Shown piece after piece: positions 45,140 through 49,433 of a stretch of 49,433 bases of DNA; within the stretch, counting starts at the first letter, position 1; every line of letters begins with the position of its first letter. The DNA is taken from contig JBHEKU010000193.1 in NCBI GenBank assembly GCA_041859205.1, positions 1 through 49,433 of the forward strand. The letters are read 5' to 3'. The notes beneath the pieces were generated by a model, which worked only from the letters and a program-made list of their open reading frames with translations, made no database searches and had not been told where the DNA came from. Made by a program: the position numbers and the translations under genes. This stretch comes from JAFDZO01 sp041859205. GTDB taxonomy: Bacteria; Bacteroidota; Ignavibacteria; Tepidaquicellales; Tepidaquicellaceae.

Positions 45140-45172
45140 AATGCTCTGGCTTTAATTAGTCAGAGCATTTTT
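45140..45172. terminator. Bidirectional terminator between T9SS gene and integrase
   Basis: AATGCTCTG / CAGAGCATT stem (45140-45169) with an A-rich left side and a TTTTTT right side. It sits between two convergent stop codons (45116 and 45175) and can serve both genes. Confidence 0.85.
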
Positions 45173-45174
45173 TA

Positions 45175-46134
45175 TTACGGTAACATTTGTAAATAAATCA
45201 AAGTTGTTTCCAAAGAACTATGTCCTAACAAAACCATAATATCGTAAGCAGTTTTCTTTTCTTTATTCCATAAACTTGCACGTCTATGTCTCAACGAATG
45301 AAATCCCCACGGATGCTGTCCTAATCTTTTAATCTTTCTTGCAAGAAACTTTGGCTCTTCACTCCACCAAGGAAAAACTCTTTCATTCATTTTGTATGTT
45401 TTACCTTCTAAACATTTGGGCAAGGGGAGCTTGCGAGGAACGAGATCAGAGTTCTTACTTTTTCTTGTCGTGAGAATCACCTTATCCGGAAATATATCTT
45501 TGCCTGTTAATTTTAAAGGCTCATTAATTCTCGCCGCAGTCTCATCAATAAATTCAAGTAAGAACAATTGTTCAGGTGTACATTTCTTTTTAACAGCTTC
45601 AATGTCTTCATCGGGCGGAATGTATTTTATTTTTTTGTTTATAGGGTATTGAGTGATTTTCTTACATGGGTTAACCATTTCAATTCCTTTTACATCTATC
45701 GCATAATAGAATAATGCTTTGTAACTTCTTAGCATTGAATTAACAGCATAGTTATCATTTTCATTTTTTTGTTGGTTGATAGATTCTTTATCCAAAAAAT
45801 TTTCTATCATTTCTCGCTTCACTTCATTGACAGGAATATTACCAATGTGTTGTAATAATCTTTTGAACTGAGATTTTGTAGTTTTATAATACTTTATTCC
45901 TTTTTTTGCCTTTATAACCGATAGCCTGTCGTTCATTATATCTGAGAGGGCAAATTTTGGCTTTAGAGAGGGGTTTGATGCTTGCTTGATAACTTCTGTG
46001 TATTTGGAAGATTCCGCTTTCTTAGCCTCATTTTTTGACAAATAGATGGCTTTTGATTTATAGGTAATATTCTGATAGCCAAACTGGTAAAAATACCGCA
46101 ACCCGGCTTTTACTTTTCTTGGATATACGGGCAT
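45175..46134 (-). CDS. Tyrosine recombinase / phage-type integrase
   Basis: 319 residues with the full catalytic set of the family: Arg202 (ETAARINEP), Lys225 (TTRKSK), His279 and Arg282 (HSLRH), His305 (LLGHSS) and the nucleophile Tyr314 (TTLIYLQ), five residues from the C-terminus. The N-terminal ~60 residues form an arm-binding-like strand/helix region (GLRYFYQFGYQNITYKSKAI) and ~60-160 a SAM-like core-binding domain. A strong Shine-Dalgarno AAGGAGG (complement of 46140-46146) lies 5 bp before the ATG, unlike almost all other genes here. It should catalyse site-specific integration and excision at tRNA 3' ends, which fits the three tRNA fragments in the window. It is divergent from the excisionase-like gene, the usual int/xis arrangement. 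It appears intact. Confidence 0.93.
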   Translation of the reverse strand: MPVYPRKVKAGLRYFYQFGYQNITYKSKAIYLSKNEAKKAESSKYTEVIKQASNPSLKPKFALSDIMNDRLSVIKAKKGIKYYKTTKSQFKRLLQHIGNIPVNEVKREMIENFLDKESINQQKNENDNYAVNSMLRSYKALFYYAIDVKGIEMVNPCKKITQYPINKKIKYIPPDEDIEAVKKKCTPEQLFLLEFIDETAARINEPLKLTGKDIFPDKVILTTRKSKNSDLVPRKLPLPKCLEGKTYKMNERVFPWWSEEPKFLARKIKRLGQHPWGFHSLRHRRASLWNKEKKTAYDIMVLLGHSSLETTLIYLQMLP

Positions 46135-46273
46135 GATCGCCTCCTTTATTTTTTTATTTTAAAATTCTATTTTTTAGTTATGGTAAAAACTGAAGCGTCT
46201 GTTTTATAGTGGTAGTTGGGATTTTTGAGACGAATTAAATTTAAAGGGTGTAGGGTTCAAGGAGTGAATCTCT

Positions 46274-46507
46274 ATGAAACCTACCCGTTATCTTTCCGTC
46301 AAGGAAGTCGCCGAGATATTAAACATCTCATGCAAAACCGTTTATCGAAAGCTCCGTGTAATTCCGGGATATTTCAACTTAGGCGGTATGCATTTCTTTG
46401 ACGAGGAAGAATTTAGAAACGGCCTCAAGAAACTTGCAACTGACACAAGCAAGACATCTTCAATTGTTCAGACAACCCGCACCGATACGCACGGGCTGTT
46501 GAACTAA
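46274..46507 (+). CDS. Excisionase/MerR-type helix-turn-helix protein
   Basis: 77 residues. TRYLSVKEVAEILNISCKTV is a classic excisionase (HTH_17) helix-turn-helix, followed by YRKLRVIPGYFNLGGMHFFD with the wing and the 'F....EEFRNGL' end; a basic/Thr-rich tail completes it. AAGGAG (46259-46264) is a good Shine-Dalgarno. It lies divergent from the integrase with ~140 bp between them, so it is the likely recombination directionality factor or a regulator of the integrase. The segment GTGGTAGTTGGG upstream (46209) resembles GTGGTAATTTAGG downstream (46553), a possible flanking binding site. An overlapping ORF at 46216-46401 is a frame shadow. Confidence 0.85.
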   Translation: MKPTRYLSVKEVAEILNISCKTVYRKLRVIPGYFNLGGMHFFDEEEFRNGLKKLATDTSKTSSIVQTTRTDTHGLLN

Positions 46508-46513
46508 CATTCG

Positions 46514-46547
46514 AGCTCTGCCCTGAACTATCGGGGCGAGCTTTTTT
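46514..46547 (+). terminator. Terminator after the excisionase-like gene
   Basis: GCTC-T-GCCC pairs with GGGGC-G-AGC around a 9-base loop (46514-46542) and is followed by TTTTTTATT, 7 bp after the stop codon. Confidence 0.75.
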
Positions 46548-46792
46548 ATTAGTGGTAATTTAGGAATTGGATTGGTAAAGGGCTTTGGAATATTTGAAAC
46601 TTTTTATAACTATAAGGACAACTTTCAAATATGTGCGTTTATTATAATTGATATGGTTTGAAATAAACCACGGTGGACCTATTTTCTAATTAGGCTAATT
46701 ATTTGTTGAAGAGATAATTCTGATAGGAAGTAACGTAGTGGAATGTATTAAATTTAAATTGGAATGATTAAGTTTTGAATAGAATTTATAAA

Positions 46793-46826
46793 AAAGCCCG
46801 AAATCAATATTAGCATTTCAGGCTTT
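46793..46826 (-). terminator. Possible terminator in gene-free stretch 46548-46959
   Basis: AAAGCCCGAAAT pairs with ATTTCAGGCTTT with one mismatch, preceded by an A-run, so it could end minus-strand transcription coming from the gene at 46960-48456. The remainder of this ~410-bp gap is AT-rich and contains no ORF, tRNA or repeat that I can support; no second tRNA-Thr copy is visible here. Confidence 0.6.
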
Positions 46827-46959
46827 GCCATTTCCCAATTACTATTTTGGTACTTTCAAATAGATCTTCTCGACTGATTCGAAATGTATCCTTAAGAATT
46901 AGTTTTTCATAAAAGTGTTTATTACCATTCTCAAGGTTGTAGTATAAGCATTAATATTC

Positions 46960-48456
46960 TTAGCTCGTTTTCTTAAAACGTTTCGTATCGCATATTTCAT
47001 TGTATTTGTCCGCAAACCACTCGGAGTAAAGCAAGCCATTAGTTTTAAGTATCTCTTCAAAAAGCAAGATTATACTTGCCTCGTCTTCTTTCTCAATCCT
47101 TTTGAACAGTTTCTCCATGTAGTTTAAGAATGTTCTGTATCTCCTTTTGCGCTCAACATTTATTTTACCGTTATTGTTCAAAGTTCTCCGTGTCGAATGT
47201 AGTCTCTCGAATCCCTTTACGTAATTCCTTTCATCGAAATATATTTTCAACCGCAATAGATTGACGTCCAGTTGTATTTGCTTGTCATCCGTATTCACCC
47301 TGTTCAGGTATCCAATGGCATCATGTAATAGGTCAGTAGAGTAACTTAGATATGCATTCGCAAAATTCCTGTACACTGTTCGCTCAACTTGCGGAAGGTA
47401 TCGGACATATTGCAGAAGCTCTTGCATCTTGCCAGTATCTTTCCTATTGGTTAGGAACAGAAGGATGTTTCGGAAAGACCTGCATTGCAAATTCTTTGTC
47501 TTTTGGTTTTGGAAAAGTTTCTCTTTGAGAATATAAAATTCCAAACCTATGTATTCATTTGAGAATTCTTCCCTTAGACCTTTCTCATGACATCTTTCGA
47601 TGCAATACGTCTTTAGGAAATTCAGGTGCAATTCCAGTTCGTCATTCTTGAATTTGTGCTTACATTTGAACAGCAAGTCTTTATGCTTGTAATATTCCGC
47701 AATATCATTTGAGTTCTCCAGTAAATTGATGAATGATAAATTCATATTATGCACATACGCGAATGGATTTTGCTCTATTATGAGTTGTAGCAGGCTCGTA
47801 AATATTTTTTTGCCATCAAGCTGACTGTACAAGCTCTTTTTGTCGAACGCGAAGCAATCGTTATTGTTGTAAAAGCTTATCTTGGCGCTCAAAAACTCCG
47901 AAACGTAGATATTGGTGAGATACAAGAGAAACTTATTATAGTCATCAAAAAGGGAAACTATGTTCTGTGCCTTGTTCTTGCGGACATTTTCTGTTTTAAA
48001 ATTGAGCAGGGCAATCTGGTAATAAAAGAGAGAATGGAAGATGGAAATATCAAACCTATCTGTATGCAATTGACGTTCAATTGTCCTCGCCAATCTTTTG
48101 AAGTCGAAATTCAGCCCTCTGCTCCTATATTCATTAAGCAAATCGATTTTAGACCTTAGATCATTTTTTTCGTTAGCAGTGAACTCGAGAAATTTAATCA
48201 CTGAATTGCTGAGGAGACAGTAATAGCCGTTTAAGAGCGAACTGCTGAAGGCTTTTCCCGGGCACAGTTGCTTGAACACGTTTTGCTTTGAATATTCTGT
48301 AGATGTGAATACCGGATAATATTTCTTCAGTATTGTGAAGAGCTTTATCACTTGAGGCTTATTACCCAAAAAAGGGGAGGAAACGAATAGCTCAAAACGA
48401 TCCAGTTCTTTTTCATCGAGTGATTTTAACAACTCTATAACCTTAGGGGCTTTCAT
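46960..48456 (-). CDS. Conserved helical protein of unknown function (~480-aa family, third copy)
   Basis: 498 residues. It begins MKAPKVIELLKSLDEKELDR with the family signature FELFVSSPFLGNKPQVIKLF and YYPVFTSTEYSKQNVFKQLC, then the all-helical body (PGKAFSSSLLNGYYCLLSNS, FLEFTANEKND). Helical hairpins near the C-terminus (AIGYLNRVNTDDKQIQLDVN) look TPR-like. No signal peptide is present. It is more divergent from the copies at 2-1426 and 22429-23874 than those are from each other, and by eye its codon choice looks less AT-extreme than the neighbours (not counted). It is divergent from the small exported protein at 48595. Function unknown. Confidence 0.83.
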   Translation of the reverse strand: MKAPKVIELLKSLDEKELDRFELFVSSPFLGNKPQVIKLFTILKKYYPVFTSTEYSKQNVFKQLCPGKAFSSSLLNGYYCLLSNSVIKFLEFTANEKNDLRSKIDLLNEYRSRGLNFDFKRLARTIERQLHTDRFDISIFHSLFYYQIALLNFKTENVRKNKAQNIVSLFDDYNKFLLYLTNIYVSEFLSAKISFYNNNDCFAFDKKSLYSQLDGKKIFTSLLQLIIEQNPFAYVHNMNLSFINLLENSNDIAEYYKHKDLLFKCKHKFKNDELELHLNFLKTYCIERCHEKGLREEFSNEYIGLEFYILKEKLFQNQKTKNLQCRSFRNILLFLTNRKDTGKMQELLQYVRYLPQVERTVYRNFANAYLSYSTDLLHDAIGYLNRVNTDDKQIQLDVNLLRLKIYFDERNYVKGFERLHSTRRTLNNNGKINVERKRRYRTFLNYMEKLFKRIEKEDEASIILLFEEILKTNGLLYSEWFADKYNEICDTKRFKKTS

Positions 48457-48594
48457 AAGTTAATTTGAGATATAAATAACGTTTGAAATTTAAACAAATT
48501 AAAGCAAAAGTTCCGCATATAACGTTAAGAAGTCGAATTTAATTTCTTTTACTCATTTCTAATTCATTATGAACATTGGTTTAAATTTAACCAA

Positions 48595-48804
48595 ATGATA
48601 ATGAAAACCACTTTTATTGTTATTCTCACAGTCATTCTTCTTAGTTCTTACTCTCAAGTTTTTTCAACTCAACTAAAGAAATTAACTTCCATAACGCAAT
48701 TGTCAGGAACATATGAACAGTATGTTTATATAGGTAACGAGCTTTGGCATTTTATATTTAATGAGGACGGATCCTTGATCTTCGAAGAAAGGATATTTGA
48801 ATAA
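48595..48804 (+). CDS. Small exported protein of unknown function (69 aa)
   Basis: The start may be ATG 48595 or ATG 48601; the second gives MKTTFIVILTVILLSSYSQV as a signal peptide ending near FSTQ. The mature ~45 residues (LSGTYEQYVYIGNELWHFIF, NEDGSLIFEERIFE) look like a short beta-hairpin. It has no sorting domain or cysteines. It is divergent from the 498-residue gene, 138 bp away. No homologue is known to me. The following 225 bp (48805-49029) show nothing recognisable. Confidence 0.5.
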   Translation: MIMKTTFIVILTVILLSSYSQVFSTQLKKLTSITQLSGTYEQYVYIGNELWHFIFNEDGSLIFEERIFE

Positions 48805-49029
48805 AAATTATATGAACAAGTTTTCTATCAAAAGAATAATAAAAAATTTCTCCTATTAATTTTTTATTGAAAACTATTCAATTTATAATTTGTCGCCATA
48901 TTCAATATCCTTTCGTTTTTATTAGTTAGTTAGAGCTGAATAAAACTATGTTTTTAAGTTATGATTTTTACTTGCTCTCTTCTTAATACAGAAAAAATAT
49001 AAACGTTATTATAAAAATAAATTAATATT

Positions 49030-49311
49030 ATGGCAGAGTATCAAATTACTTGTATTACAAAACGAGACAGAATGAATTCACACGAACATATTACCCATGT
49101 TGGAAATAGTTCTTGGACTCCAAAAACTAGAACTCGTGAAGAAATAATAGAATTAATTAATGGTGGAGATAAATTTTATGTGCTGGATTCTTACACTGGT
49201 AACAGAGCGTACGTATATGTTGTAACGCCCGGTAATGGACGCTCACAATACATCCAAACTTATGCTGATGGTGTTTGGAAAGATAATCTATTGTCCTTGC
49301 CAGAGTGTTAA
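49030..49311 (+). CDS. DUF3892 domain-containing protein
   Basis: 93 residues covering the whole DUF3892 domain: YQITCITKRDRMNSHEHITH at the start, then TREEIIELINGGDKFYVLDS, the AYVYVVTP strand and the typical end YIQTYADGVWKDNLLSLPEC. No signal peptide is present. The family is small, widespread and of unknown function, often found beside mobile or accessory genes. The ATG at 49030 places the domain directly at the N-terminus, as is usual. Confidence 0.9.
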   Translation: MAEYQITCITKRDRMNSHEHITHVGNSSWTPKTRTREEIIELINGGDKFYVLDSYTGNRAYVYVVTPGNGRSQYIQTYADGVWKDNLLSLPEC

Positions 49312-49396
49312 AGATTTGTCTATAATCCTATACTCTTACAGATAGTATTTATTTTTAAAACGTTCAAATTCTATTTAAAATAAAATTACCCCCTAA

Positions 49397-49433
49397 ATGA
49401 AAACACTACTTTACTCTCTCGTAGTCGTCTTCC
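49397..49433 (+). CDS. Start of a probable exported protein, cut by window edge
   Basis: ATG at 49397 opens MKTLLYSLVVVF, a typical signal-peptide start, and runs off the window after 12 codons. The preceding ~85 bp are AT-rich without a gene. Identity cannot be judged. Confidence 0.4.
   Translation, partial: MKTLLYSLVVVF

Noticed and set aside
46216..46401. 61-codon ORF overlapping the excisionase-like gene in another frame
   Set aside because: The overlapping 77-codon frame has a clear HTH motif and Shine-Dalgarno; this one has neither.

Overview
The window looks like an AT-rich chromosomal segment from a member of the class Ignavibacteria (Bacteroidota/Chlorobiota side of the FCB group). 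The main reason is the number of large secreted proteins ending in the type IX secretion (T9SS) type A sorting domain, with the anchor motif QNYPNPFNPTTKI followed by a GREV..LVNE..L.PGTYE..FDGS..SGVYFYK..SGDF..TKKMLL.K tail. Most genes lack a Shine-Dalgarno sequence, and a perfect Bacteroidota-type TAnnTTTG promoter element is visible at 22115-22122. The taxon is inferred from these features, not from a marker gene.

Layout. 1-1426: 5'-truncated gene of an uncharacterised ~480-residue helical family that occurs three times here (also at 22429-23874 and 46960-48456). 1492-1660: 3' fragment of a tRNA gene with its terminator and tandem arm-like repeats. 1801-10544: a LytTR regulator, a decayed T9SS gene, two intact Asp-box (BNR) beta-propeller T9SS proteins, a broken third one, and a 1045-residue T9SS protein. 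10568-10881: a tRNA-Ala 3' fragment plus an exact tandem 11-bp repeat. 11001-16136: three tandem oligoendopeptidase F (M3) paralogues on the minus strand; only the middle one is intact. 16497-22385: a MalT-like STAND ATPase fused to a SARP-type winged-helix/BTAD output domain, a convergent Kelch/Ycf48-like T9SS protein, and a small secreted peptide whose promoter carries three ~11-bp-spaced GTAAGGTT repeats. 24109-38648: a same-strand cluster with a small coiled-coil protein, a DUF1573 protein and four very large exported proteins. Three of these four share a TANFOR-like N-terminal region, one has an outer-membrane barrel-like C-terminus, and two carry an 8-cysteine PKD-like repeat. 38735-38944: a second copy (79/80 bp) of the tRNA fragment and terminator seen at 1492, again with tandem ~11-bp repeats. 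39132-45116: two more T9SS proteins, one a 1550-residue multidomain protein. 45175-46507: tyrosine integrase and excisionase-like HTH protein, the only two genes with strong Shine-Dalgarno sites. 46960-49433: third 480-residue paralogue, a small exported protein, a DUF3892 protein, and the first codons of another exported protein.

Interpretation. The window reads as an accretion zone of genomic islands inserted at tRNA genes, with cargo dominated by cell-surface and secreted proteins. The most unusual items are the serial tRNA fragments, each paired with integrase-arm-like repeats; the TANFOR-like/barrel/8-Cys cluster; and the pairing of a MalT-BTAD regulator with a SARP-like operator in front of a small secreted peptide.
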